A stretch of DNA of 64,000 bases from Chlorokybus atmophyticus. Lineage: Eukaryota > Streptophyta > Chlorokybophyceae > Chlorokybales > Chlorokybaceae. The first letter of the stretch is position 1, and each line of letters starts with the position of its first letter. This document shows positions 53,985 through 64,000 of this stretch, piece after piece. The position numbers were made by a program, and so were the translations under genes. The stretch spans positions 127,719 through 191,718 of the forward strand of contig RHPI01002568.1 of NCBI GenBank assembly GCA_009103225.1, given 5' to 3'. The notes beneath the pieces were generated by a model. The model was not told where the DNA came from, ran no database searches, and was given only the letters and a program-made list of their open reading frames with translations.

Positions 53985-56587
53985 TGCGTGTGTGCGCGGT
54001 GTAGCGGTGGTGACACGATACTCGCTGCTTGCTGCACTTGGTTGCGAAATGGCGTGTTTGACCGAAACCGAGAGCTCAAGTATATATGCGCCGGGGTCGG
54101 TTGGCGCGTGTGGGCAGTTGTAGGGTTATGCGTTACGTGGTAGTTTTGTTGGTATATGGGAACGGAATGACGCAGTGTGAAGACGTTATATTATGTGGAG
54201 CTGTAGTTACAACTCTACACGTGGGCGCCTGTCCCATATGCAGCGAACCATCAGAAGCTTGCCCAACACTGGGGGGGTGTAACTATTGGTCTGCAGTATG
54301 TCTTATATATCCAGATGTGTCTGGTGTGGTTGTATAAGATTGCATAAAGCATGCAATGTTATATTATGGCATTCACGGCATATGCAAACAATGCGAAGCC
54401 GCATTGCCCCATACATGCTTGCTACTATCCATCAAACACCGTTAATATGACCAGATCACAAGCACAACATACAATGCGTCTGTCTAGAACAACCTCACAC
54501 ATGCACATGCCGGAGACGCAGGCAACCAACCCCACCACCCAACCCCAACTAGCACCTAACCAGCCCAGCACCAGAACTGAACACAGCACAACCTGTGCGG
54601 AGGGCACTGCTGACGTCGGCAGTGCAACGCAACTACGACAAAACCCAGCAAACCCTGTTGCGTCGCTAGCAAAGGGCGAGGAAGGAGGCGGAGCCAGGGA
54701 GAGAGGGAGGGGGAGTCCTAGTCGCCAATGTGCATGCTGTCTGCATGAAAGCGCCAACAACTAACCAACGCCCATGTGGGCAGGTGATTACCAACTGCAT
54801 ATTGACTGCTGCATGTCTAAAGGTGTAGAGGCAGTAGATTAGCGTGCTAGTAGTAGCCCGGTGGTCAACTAAATGTCATTTGTACGACACCTTGCATGTG
54901 TTGCTGCGTGCTGACTGGACTACACGTTGTGCATGCGCAGGCATGTCCTGCATTTGATGTACATCAGCGCTGCAGCTTGCTACTTGCCAGTCACTGCCTT
55001 GGTCTCCTACCAATACTGCACACCATGCATAGGGTATAAGTCATCTTTTATACATGCATAGGGTATAAACCATATTTCATACATGCACATACGCGCTCAC
55101 ACAAGCTCCACAAACTAGCTAGAGCCAAGCAAGCAAACGAACAGGCAGTCACAATTAATTGCACCTGGTACTACGCTAAGTGCTTCTAGGTGCAATGCAA
55201 TAAGTGGGTGGGTGGGTGGTTGAGGCAGGCAGCAGCGGCAGCAGGGCAACGTACAAATCAACCAACAAAGCAACCAAACTGAGGTGCACAGGTCGGCAAC
55301 AGTTAGCGTAGTGTGTAGAGGAGGCAGAAGCAAGCAGTTGGATGTAACGTTGTATGCTGTGTCGTGGTGTGCTCTACGCCCGCCCCCTTCCCCGCCACAC
55401 TTCAAGCCTCATGGTGCTGTGGTGGCGGGATGCTAGTCTTATGTGGCGGCCAGCGTGAAGGCTAGTTAGTGCACAATGGGTAGTAGGCATTAGACGTTGG
55501 TTGCAACAGTAGGCTCAGCATTGCAGTGTGAGTATACTGAACCAGTTAGTATTGCGGTGCACATTCCAACATAAGCAGCGGCACCAGCAGCCATAGCACC
55601 AATAGCACAGCATAGCATAGCATCTCTAGCCCCCCCTGCCATGCAGGACGGCAAAGCAGCACACCCCTCTTGTACAATTGCTTGCCTCTAACCGTGCAAC
55701 TTGTGTTACTCTAAGTCTTGCCCATGTACATGCCTAGGCATAGTGACATTGTAAACACCAATGATAGTAGCGCTGCATGATTTTGCTCTTGTGCTGGAAT
55801 ATTGGACATGATGGACGTAATTGTAAACATGCTGCCCATGTGACATACCGCTTGTGCTTTGCGTTGTGAGGTATGGTAGCCTTTTGCTATTGCTTTGCAT
55901 ATGGGCATCTACAGATTAACCTATACTACCCCATGGCAGCCCCGGGTTGTGCGTACCAACAAGCAGACATGCAAAACCCCAATGGAATCCTAATGGAAAA
56001 CCATACAAGACTCTGGAGACTGACCAAAGCTATTGCTTGTTAGCTACCTCTCATGTGTGGCGCTGTGCGTTGGACAATGCCTTTCATTTGACGCATGTGT
56101 TGCTTAAGGGTGTCACGCCTAACATGCAAGCCATGCCCTCGAGCGGCTATGTTACAACATGATTGTATGGGAGTTCAACTGCTTAGGTTTGTGCAATACC
56201 TACGTGGTTCACTCTTGCAGTCAGTCCGACTGACTATGTATGAGGGCCTTGTGCTAATAAGCCTTGTGCAAGATGAACTGTACAAGGCATTGATAAGCAG
56301 CTTACACAGAGTTGGTTAGTCTACATGCCATTAACTGGTTGCTGATGAGACATGTGGGGTTGACGAAACATGTGTCACACCAGCATACTGTGTGCGATAC
56401 AGTAGTTATTGATATGCATGGTTGAAGTGACATGTGTCACATCTTGTTGGCATATGCCAGTGGCATATGCTAGTACCTCTTGGAGACCTGTATGGCCAAG
56501 CGTCTGATTTGTCAGCACAGTGTGAGTGAAAAGGCGCTGATGGCTTTTCAGCTTACCTGTGGCCAAGTGGGAAGGTAACAGGGAGGA
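53985..56587. other. No supported gene
   Basis: Only short frames are seen. A roughly 30-bp unit containing 'catgcatagggtataa' is repeated twice at about 55024-55085. GTGGG and CAGCA runs occur near 55205 and 55570. Confidence 0.5.
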
Positions 56588-56726
56588 TGTCGGGTCGAGG
56601 GGAGTCGAGGGTCACGCTGTCTCGGACAGCTGCATGAACAGCCATGCGGTGCTGGACATGCTGCTGCGCCACCTGTGTAACGCGCAGCAAAAATAGAAAG
56701 ATGACCGCAACCCTCATGGTGACAAG

Positions 56727-58574
56727 CACACCGATTGACGTCAAAGGACCATAAATGGTCCGTACCCTCGAACCGGGATTTTCCCCTGCTAAGTGAATTC
56801 CGTGGACCATGTCTGGTCGGACTGTCATTGACAGTCCGACCATGCATGGTCCAAAACTCACGTGAATGGTCCCATGTTTTTTTGGGGTCGCACCATGTCT
56901 GGTCCGGTCGCGTCAGGACCAGGTACGAGCCAATCAGCGGACCAGGGGCTTAACAAAACCAATTATTTAACAATCATTATTGGTCTGGCCAGCGGACCAT
57001 CGACCGCAATATTTAGTTATAAACATCAGATGTAATGCAAATGACGGAAAAGTGCTCTATCTTGAGCCGGCAGCACCGGCCACGCCCGACCTGCGGGGCC
57101 GCAGGCTGCAGCGCACGAGGCCGCGGCGTCTTAGAAATGATTAGTAAAGAAATCATGCATCCACCGAGAGTCGAACCCAAGACCTTTGGAATACAAACAC
57201 GACACCCTAACCACTAAGCTACATGTGCACGTACCGGTAGGGACGGTGCAGTACTTGCATAATAGACTGTACCGACGGCCGCTTGGCGACTGTCGGCGGC
57301 GGAAATTGCACAGGAAGTCGGCGTTGTGAATTGACAGGCCCACAGCCAGTGCATGCGCTATCAATGTGCATAGGCTGTACCAGTATTAATCCACGGTATC
57401 ACATTATTTGACGTCATTATTGATGACACAGGCAGCCGCAACTCGGCGGCTGCCAAGGTGTGTAAACTACAATGCTTTGTTGGGGGCTGTCCATGAGTAT
57501 GTAACCTTGTTTTGGGTTGTCAATATCTTGGTTGCGTGCGCATACACACACCTACATGTGTACATATGTAAACATTCGTATATAAATACATATACACGTT
57601 TACATGATATAATTACGAAACGACAAGCATTGCGGCACTATTATAGGTATTTACTGGCTGATTGGACACAATGTTTGGTGGAGGCTGTCAATCATTCTGC
57701 GGTCTCATAAGAGGCTATTTTAATAAGTGATGTAATTTATGTATACTTCTTAACGTATGTTTACATGAGACATACCTTGTACACGGCTCACCCCATAATA
57801 CGACTGATATAGCCATTTGCAATGCGTATAATATATAGATCCATTTGTGCACACGCTAATATTCATATATCTGTGTTAAATGATACATATTTAATGTTCA
57901 TATATACGTAGATACTGAGATAAACGCATAGAACATGGTAATGGTGCATGTTCACAAATTTTTGCAAATACACGTACGGTGCTATGAAGTATGTTAATTG
58001 CATAGACAGCCCCTTACAGCTTAGTTGACAGCCGGCCGGCTGTCAATCAGCCGCCGACCATTTGCGGCTATCCACTTGCAGCTGTCCACGGTGTATAGCC
58101 GACAGTCGGTGCGGCTGTCGGCTGTACACGCCGTCAATTAACACGTTAAGCGCTCTTGTGCAATCAGGCAGTTAGGCAATCTATTGTACCTTACGTAGGT
58201 TGTTGCTACCTACTCATGATAGCGGCAGGGCCGCGGTCACTGGTCCGTGCTGCACCGTATACAGAGCGGCGCGGACCGTGCGGCACCATGTACGGTGCAT
58301 GCTGAAGGGGCCACAGAACTGCGGGACCGCACCTGGTCCGGATTCAAGGGCCAGCGTACAGTACTGGTTCGTGCCGCACCATGGATGGTGCGGCACGGAC
58401 CATGCGTGGTGCGCGTCGCCGCGCCAGCCATTCACGGGCCGCGGGGCCCCGAACGGACCAGGAACGGTCCGTCCCCCGCGGACCAGGCAGTCCTGGCCCG
58501 CGGGGTACGGACTATGCATGGTCCGCGGGGTCCGTGAAAGGACCATGCATGGTCCTTCAACGTCAAGCCGTGTG
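56727..58574. mobile_element. Non-autonomous DNA transposon (CACTA-like), 1848 bp
   Basis: The two ends form an imperfect terminal inverted repeat, 29 of 35 positions matching, starting CACACCGATTGACGTC on the left and CACACGGCTTGACGTT on the right (complement). It is flanked by AAG at 56724-56726 and 58575-58577. The undisturbed LTR at 59276-59518 has a single AAG at the same point, which serves as an empty site. Both subterminal regions carry many short palindromes of the GGACCATNNATGGTCC type. There is no transposase frame; the middle is AT-rich. A 3-bp duplication, CAC-starting ends and subterminal repeat arrays fit the CACTA (EnSpm) superfamily, but the end differs from the usual CACTA/CACTG, so the superfamily is tentative. 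Confidence 0.85.
57153..57235 (-). repeat. tRNA-like sequence inside the DNA transposon
   Basis: On the minus strand TGTAGCTTAGTGGTTAGGG matches an RNA polymerase III A-box and GGGTTCGACTCTC matches a B-box 31 bases on, at tRNA-like spacing. The acceptor and T stems pair poorly, so it is not a convincing functional tRNA. A tRNA pseudogene or SINE relic is more likely. Confidence 0.4.
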
Positions 58575-59275
58575 AAGTGCTTCGTGCAGCTGGTGTGCTG
58601 CTGCTGGGTAGTACGGGCAGGTGGAGTCGGTGTTCTCCCTAGTGTACATGCTGTGCTATAGCACACAAAGTCAACAAGCCACTACTATAGGTAGTGCTGT
58701 TTACATAGTTCTTTGCGTGAGTGGAAGAGAAATTACACTGTTAAGTGAGGTGAATGAGCAAGCAACACGTGGATGCTATGCCCTGTCTGATGCCAACAAG
58801 CACACCGCGACCAAGTACACAAAGCTCACAGCAAGGACAAGCACAGTGCACAAGAACATGCACAGGCTCTCACACGGTGAGGGGATTCTTGGGAACCGGG
58901 ACGGTGTGTTTCGTAGTTCAAGTCGCTTCACAAGCTCTTAGCTTTCTCACTTACAGTGTCACCAGCTGATCCGGTGAACACTGTGCCTACTTATACAAGT
59001 CAACTCATGACTGTCCAGAACATAAGCTAACGGTCATATTGAGGCTATTTCCACAGGAAATCCCCACTCGATATAGAACCCGACTTACAACTGAACTCAC
59101 AACTGAACAGCTACGCGCGGTGCCTATGTAGGCTATGGTCATGAGCTACTCTAGAGACATGACCTAGCTACTGGTAAGAGACGCGCGCGGGTTGCCATGC
59201 TGGTAAGCCGGGCGAAGGTCTCGCTGTAGGCATGCCCGATGACGACTGGCATGCTTGGGCGATAGGCATGACAAC

Positions 59276-59518
59276 TGTCGGGTCGAGGGGAGTCGAGGGT
59301 CACGCTGTCTCGGACAGCTGCATGGACAGCCATGCGGTGCTGGCCATGCTGCTGTGCGACCTGTGTAACGCGCAGAAAAAACAGAAAGATGACCGCAACC
59401 CTCATGGTGACAAGTGCTTCGTGCAGCTGGTGTGCTGCTGCTGGGTAGTACGGGCAGGTGGAGACGGTGTTCTCCCTAGTGTACATGCTGTGCTATAGCA
59501 CACAAAGTCAACAAGCCA
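59276..59518 (-). repeat. 3' LTR, 243 bp, of the methyltransferase gypsy element
   Basis: Starts TGGCTTGTTG right after the polypurine tract and ends CCCGACA (TG...CA). The bases that follow on the minus strand, AGTTG (plus 59271-59275), are the expected 5-bp target duplication; the other copy would lie outside the window. It contains a short frame with a hydrophobic start (MRVAVIFLFFLRVTQ) that is shared with the isolated LTR and is most likely incidental. Confidence 0.88.
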
Positions 59519-59563
59519 CCCCCCCTGGGCTCTGGGGGAGGTTCCAGTTCCAGAGCTCAGCTG

Positions 59564-60110
59564 CTAGCGCAAGTGAGGAGGGCCGTTGGTACGGCAATCG
59601 TCGCACCAATACTCCTCCATAGGTATCGTGTCCAAAGGTGGCTCCAGGCAGTAGCAATGCAGGCCCTTGTTGCCACCGCAGAGCATCATGAGTGCGTCGT
59701 CGCCGGCGCTGCCGCAGTGATCACAGCGTGTGCTGCGCGCGGGACGAGGGTGCTGGATACGCCCGAAGCCGGCTACGTAAGGAAGGTGACATGGCGCACA
59801 GTTCACCATGATGTCCTTCAACCTCTCTCCGTTTTGACCAAGGAGGTCCAGCACCCCTGTGGGGTACACTTTGAGTACCTTGTAGACGGTGCGGCCTACG
59901 GAGGTGTCAAGTGTGTCTTTGGTGGCTGCCATGCGATAGGCAAAGTCCCCCGCTTGGAACCGCCGTTAGCGCTCCTTGTAGAAGCCGCTGCGTACGCGCT
60001 CGTAGCGCAGCGTGTCGCGATGCTGCGCGATGCGCAGGTTGTTGAAGGCCATGGGGACGGTGCGCTTAAAAAGCGCGGCGCGCGTGGTAAGGTCGTGGTG
60101 CATTCAGTCA
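59564..60110 (-). pseudogene. Gypsy integrase C-terminal region with PHD-like zinc finger
   Basis: The tail after the integrase core reads LTTRAALFKRTVPMAFNNLR and RDTLRYERVRSG, a connector common in gypsy integrases, then, from 59932, a small beta-rich module (VYKVLKVYPTGVLDLLGQNG). The final 50 residues form a PHD-type finger: CDHC, then LMMLCGGNKGLHCYCLEPPL, then EYWCDDC and a stop at 59564. The HxxCLxPPL and WCxxC parts are typical PHD signatures. The fourth zinc ligand, normally Cys two to four residues after the LC, is absent (LCGGNKG). PHD fingers read histone H3 tails, so this module may steer integration to certain chromatin, the role played by chromodomains in chromoviruses; that is inference. 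A frame change near 59935 separates it from the upstream part. Confidence 0.8.
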
Positions 60111-62680
60111 GGGTCGTCGAGGTTGTTCACGACGCGATCCACCTCCTGCTGCGCATGGAAGGGGAGAAATGGTGGTCGCCCGAACAGCAGGTAGTACGGG
60201 CTGTACTCCCGCAGAGCCGCCTGCTTTGATAATCGATATCCAAGGGCCACCCATGGGAGGTGGTCATCCCAAGTGTTCTTCTCGTTCTCCAGCACGTATT
60301 TGCGGAGTGCCTTCTTGATGGTCTGTACTGTACGCTCGGCGAGGCCGTCGGCTTGAGGGTGATCACGCGAGGTACGGCGGTGGTCGATGTAACATTTGTC
60401 CAAGAGGGTGTCGAATTCCCCTCTGAACTCAGTACCTTGGTCAGTGATGACCTCGGCGCAGCCGCCAAATCGGCTGAGAACGTGAGAGAGGAAGGCTTAA
60501 GACACCCCCCTGCTGCTCTTGTCGGGTAATGGCACCAGCTCCACCCACTTGGAGAAGTGCTCGATCATGACCAGGATGTAACGGTTGCCACGTGCTGAGG
60601 GTGCCAAGTCCCCCAAGATGTCGAGTCCCCATCGGTAAAGGAGACCGCAGATGGGGAGTGAATGCAAGGTGGCGGTACGCGTGTTGAGACTGGCGCGCAC
60701 CATGTCACACTGCTGGCAGTGGCTGACGAACCTTTGCACCTGTTTTGTTAATCCATACCACCAATATTGTGACCTCACCAGGCTGACTGTACCCTGGACA
60801 CCGAAGTGTTCAAGCTCAGTGTGGAGGGATGTGATGATGCCCTCGCGCGTGATTGGTGTCGGCACTTCCTTGTCTTCGTCGTGGAAGCGGCGATACAGCT
60901 TGTCACCTGCCCATCGATAGTGACGGGTGCGTTGGTTGACCCGGTCCTTCTCTCGAGCGCTCATGCCGGAGGGAAGCTGGCCACTTTGAAGAAAGGAGAG
61001 TAATGGCTTGTCCTGCCATATGTCCTGCCTGGTGTCAGTGGGCGCCAGCTCTGTGTCATCAACGTCAATGTCGGCTGCGTGGGCGTCTCCCAAGGGTGTG
61101 GTTGCCGCAGGGTCGATAGACTCAAGGGCAGGAATCTCCTCTACCACTTCTGAGGCCGTGGTGTTGGTCTTGCGCCCTGAGCTCAATGCGGCAGCAGCAA
61201 ACATGGCTGCCATGGTGGGGGCTGTTGCTGCAGGGATGAGCTCATGCCGAGCTCCAGTTGCGTCGTTGGTGCTGAGGTGAGGGTTGCGACTGAGGCCATC
61301 GGCGTCTTGGTTGGTGAGGCCAGCGCGGTGGTCAATCTCGAAGTCGTATTCCTGCAACAGCAGGGCCCATCGAGCAAGTTTCCCTGTCAGATGTTGGTTT
61401 GTCATTAGCCACTTGAGGGGCTGATGCTCGGTGATCAGTTGAAACTGTCGACCAAAGAGGAAAGGTCGGAAGAAGGAGATGGCCCACACTGCAGCGAGGC
61501 ACTCCCCTTCGTAGCTGCTGTAGTTGGCCTCGGCGCTGTTGTTGCTTCGGCTGGTGTATGACACCACCCACTCCTTCTTGTTCTCATTGTGCTGCACCAG
61601 CACCGCTCCCATCCCCAGCTTGCTCCAGTCGGTGTGAAGGATGAAAGGCTTGGCGTAGTCCGAACGTTGAAGGATGGGAGCGGTGGTGAGCTTGCTCTTC
61701 AGCTCCTCAAAGGCCTGCTGTTGCGGCTCCTTCCACGCGAACTCCACCTCCTTCTTCAGTAGCTCGTTGAGGGGCCTTGCGATCTTCGCGAAGTCCTTCA
61801 CGAACCGGCGATAGTAGTTGGCAAGTCCCAAGAAAGCACGGGCGTGTGAGGTCTGTCAGGGCAGGGTTAGCTGCCAGAGCCTCTACTTTTGCCTACTGCA
61901 CATACACACCATGGGGCACAATCATGTGCCTTAAATACGGCACCTTGTGGGTGAAGAAGGTACACTTGTCGGGGTGTACGGTCATCCCCACTCCCTTGAG
62001 TCGTTCAGCACCGCTTCGATGTGCTGAAGATGCTCCTCGTTACTGCGGCTGAAGATGAGGATGTCATCGATGTAGCACCGCGCGCAGTCCAGCCCCTTCA
62101 GGGCTTTGTCCATGACGCGTTGAAACTTGGCGGGGGCATTCTTCAGCCCGAACGGCATTACCTTCCATTGGTACAACTGTCGGTTGCCTCAGAAGGAGGT
62201 CTTGTGCTTAATGGCGATTTGGTTGTAACCTTGACGCATGACCCGGATGTGGGAGACTGTGCAGTCTCCCACATCATCAAAGATACCCTCTGCTGTGGGC
62301 ATGGGGTACCGGTCTTGCTTGGTCTTGTTGTTGAGGGGGCGATAGTCGCCACACATGCGTCGCTCTGTCCAGTTGCCTGCTGAATCCTTCTTTAGTGGCA
62401 TGACGGTTGCTGCTGCGAAGTCCGATGTGGACTCTTAGATAAGGCCTGCATCAAGCAGCGCCTTACATCTCTGTTCCACCAAGACTTCTTCCAACTTGGA
62501 GAGCCTGTATTGTCGTCGGAACACCGGCTCAGTGTCCACCAGCTCGATGTCCATCTGGTACACTGAGCATGTACCCAATTCCTTCACATTGAAGCTGAAT
62601 TGGCTCCTCCATTTGTTGAGGAGAGCCTCCAGCTTCTCTCGAGTGTTTTCTGTGGCCAACGGGCCAATGGCATGGTCCCA
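60104..62680 (-). pseudogene. Gypsy reverse transcriptase, RNase H and integrase
   Basis: The RT begins near 62680 (REKLEALLNKWRSQF) with QYRLSKLEEVLVEQRCKALL, MCGDYRPLNNKTKQDRYPMP, KVMPFGLKNAPAKFQRVMDK and the catalytic YIDD (near 62070). RNase H follows in one long frame (61831-60497): ANYYRRFVKDFAKIARPL, FILHTDWSK, NYSSYEGECLAAVWAI and IDHRAGLTNQDADGLSRNP. The integrase has an HHCC zinc motif (HTELEHFG...CQQC), RWGLDILGDLAP, DQGTEF and the Glu in DGLAERTVQTIKKAL. The copy is broken by in-frame stops (TAA near 62437, TGA near 62190, TAA near 60498) and a shift near 62000 and 61850. These enzymes copy the RNA into DNA and insert it into chromosomes. Confidence 0.92.
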
Positions 62681-62839
62681 GGAGGTTGCATTGGCAACCA
62701 CAGGAATGTCTTCCACTATCACTGCTGCTTGCTCCTCCGTGTGGATCACCTCGAGGGCTGTGTGAGCTGCCTTGGTGTCGGCTACGCGATCAGCCCACCC
62801 CCCAGCCAAGTGTTCGAGATCCTCGAAGGACACGTGGCG

Positions 62840-63871
62840 GTCCTGCAATGCGAAGCTCAGCTCCAGCAGCCATACCATGCTGTTGTGGTCCATGGCGCGA
62901 CCAAGCAGCTGGCATTGCTGACTGTCTCTCAGCGATGAGCCCGTGATGCTGTTGGGGAAGAATCCCATGGCGCGTTCACATTCGCGTGCGTTGGGTTCTT
63001 TCAGCCTGTTGGTGGTCGCATCGAACACCATCCCGTCACCACCGTTCCGAAATGCGTAGGAGCCCGGGTAGGACACCAATGTGGGGAGTGCGCGACGGGG
63101 CTGACCGGGCTGATTGCACGGGTAGAAGTGGTTGTGGTCATGACGCAGGACAGGTTATGCTGTGCGGCCGGGGTCAAGGATGTCATTGACCAGCAGGTTG
63201 CGCGGCCGAGCGCTGCGTGTGTATTCGGCGGTCATGAGTTCCTCCACGGTGGCCAAGTTTGTCCATTTGGCACGTACACGATGTGCGCGCGAGCCATGTC
63301 GTGCCGCGTTCACCTTGAGTGGGTGCCCCATAATGGAGCAAACTTGTCGGTAGCCGGAGGCCACGTGCGGACGCTTGTCGTCCTCTGAATGCACATTTTC
63401 GATGACGTACCCCAGGGGTCTGAAGATCTGGTGGTGTTGAAGGAGGTGGATGATTCTCATCAGCTCCAGAACAGCCCGGAGCGAGGGTTTTCGAGGCCTT
63501 GCCCCTTGCCTGCCCTGGCGTGCCCTTGGCATTCCCATCCAGCTATTTACAGGTCGACGTTGCCGAGGGACAGTAGGTGATCTTCAGTGATCAGTCGGAT
63601 GTCCTGTGGCAATGCTTTGAGGCTGCCTTGCAGCGCCGAGAGGGGTAATTGACGTGGATACCTGGCGTGCGGTTGGCGTAAGTGGTGTTTGAGGACCGTT
63701 TGCGCGTGGGTCTGGGTCGCAGTAATAGTATTTGACAACCTTCACGCCCGTGTTGAGGACTGCAGCAAGACCGCTGCCAATGCCTCCAAACAGCTCCAAC
63801 ACTGTGATGCCCTGTTGCCTACGAAAGGTGTGGAGTTCCACCACTCCGGTGGCCATATGGTGGTCCTGCAC
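62840..63871 (-). pseudogene. Retrotransposon-encoded cytosine-C5 DNA methyltransferase
   Basis: The conserved blocks appear in order. Motif I is VLELFGGIGSGLAAVL (near 63810-63765), with a following KYYYCDPDP that parallels motif II. Next come LPQDIRLIT and VDL-stop-IAGWECQG (motif IV, catalytic Cys, near 63540-63520), GYVIENVHSE (motif VI, ENV, near 63410), LPTLVSYPGSYAFRNGG (motif VIII, near 63090-63040), ARECERAMGFFPNSI (motif IX) and CQLLGRAMDHNSMVWL (motif X, near 62910-62870). The domain runs straight into the RT part in one frame from 63079 to 62435, so it belongs to the polyprotein. Motif IV has Glu where Pro precedes Cys in almost all C5 methyltransferases. Stops at 63547 (TAA) and near 63155 (TAA), a TGA just upstream of 63871, and frame changes near 63712 and 63475, inactivate this copy. 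The motif I and II wording is closer to DNMT3/DRM than to DNMT1 types; this assignment is tentative. Confidence 0.88.
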
Positions 63872-64000
63872 CTTGACGTGGCTTCAGTAGTTGGGGAAGC
63901 GCATGGTGATCAGTGGATGGATGAGCAAGATGTGTGCGTCCACCTGTGCGCGCCAGCGCCGTTCAGCCGGGTCTTGTAATGCTACTTCCACGGTGGCATC

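Larger units (their letters stand above)
56588..58681 (-). mobile_element. Isolated 243-bp LTR of the methyltransferase gypsy family, split by a DNA transposon
   Basis: Without the insertion at 56727-58574 and its 3-bp duplication, this segment is exactly 243 bases and aligns end to end with the 3' LTR at 59276-59518, with roughly 97 percent identity by eye. It begins TGGCTTGTTG and ends CCCGACA on the minus strand (TG...CA). No polypurine tract or internal sequence adjoins it, so it is a solo LTR or relic. Its flanks (GAGGA and CTACT) do not form a matching 5-bp duplication, which argues for later rearrangement. Confidence 0.85.
59276..63979 (-). mobile_element. Ty3/gypsy LTR retrotransposon with DNA methyltransferase and PHD-like finger (3' part)
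   Basis: Read right to left, the order is DNA cytosine methyltransferase, RT, RNase H, integrase, PHD-like finger, polypurine tract (AGGGGGGG at 59519-59526) and 3' LTR (59276-59518). RT before integrase identifies Ty3/gypsy. The 5' LTR, gag and protease would lie beyond 63979. Several in-frame stops and frameshifts make this copy inactive. A related LTR occurs at 56588-58681, so the family has inserted more than once nearby. Retrotransposon-borne C5 methyltransferases have been reported in dinoflagellates and charophytes; the combination with a C-terminal PHD-like finger is what I would check for novelty. Confidence 0.93.

Noticed and set aside
57153-57235. A functional tRNA gene
   Set aside because: A and B boxes match, but acceptor, anticodon and T stems do not pair well enough.
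59151-59486. Short minus-strand frame with a signal-like start (MRVAVIFLFF) as a secreted protein gene
   Set aside because: It falls within the LTR and is shared by the isolated LTR; beyond the LTR border the sequences diverge.
59564-60229. A 218-codon plus-strand frame opposite the integrase tail
   Set aside because: It is the antisense shadow of the gypsy polyprotein, which has clear domains on the minus strand.

Overview
The window looks like draft nuclear sequence from a eukaryote, probably of the green lineage and possibly a streptophyte (charophyte) alga. The evidence is short GT-AG introns with consistent phase, a plant-type U-box/ARM-repeat ubiquitin ligase family, a secreted protein starting with a Pollen Ole e 1-like domain, LINE and Ty3/gypsy retrotransposons, and many GA, TA and trinucleotide microsatellites. 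There is one 197-base N gap and there are three isolated Ns. The lineage call is an inference from gene families only. No operons, rRNA or CRISPR arrays were seen.

Left part. Positions 1-2465 (minus) hold the 5' part of a multi-exon secreted PKD/Ig-like protein with several frame breaks. Positions 2930-3850 hold a degenerate inverted/direct repeat family. Positions 4780-12940 are a nearly complete L1-type LINE: 13-bp target duplication, three 123-bp tandem units in the 5' UTR, ORF1 with one CCHC knuckle, and ORF2 (endonuclease, RT, zinc-binding tail) carrying two in-frame stops.

Middle part. A segment carrying a U-box/ARM gene is present twice. The copy at 15940-18801 is broken; the copy at 32690-35585 reads through as about 702 codons across consistent splice sites; a third fragment (22735-23250) keeps only the leader region. 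Between them lie three near-perfect palindromes (19326-19656), an unrecognised small gene (20553-21124, minus), a 600-bp TA-rich microsatellite, and a nine-exon secreted Ole e 1-like protein gene (23540-28040, minus) with a 10-bp frameshifting duplication in its last exon and an exact 780-bp-period duplication in an intron.

Right part. Positions 38430-39565 are a decayed gypsy protease/RT fragment. Positions 41175-47147 (minus) hold a seven-exon gene, about 1554 codons, whose product joins a dynamin-like GTPase, an OTU deubiquitinase and a PIN-like nuclease domain. Positions 52393-53981 contain two unrecognised gene-like units, each with one in-frame stop. Positions 56588-58681 are a 243-bp LTR split by a 1848-bp non-autonomous DNA transposon with 3-bp target duplication. 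Positions 59276-63979 are the 3' part of a Ty3/gypsy element whose polyprotein region runs cytosine-C5 DNA methyltransferase, RT, RNase H, integrase, PHD-like finger, followed by a polypurine tract and the 3' LTR. This methyltransferase- and PHD-bearing retrotransposon is the most striking system in the window; the GTPase-OTU-PIN fusion is the most striking host gene.
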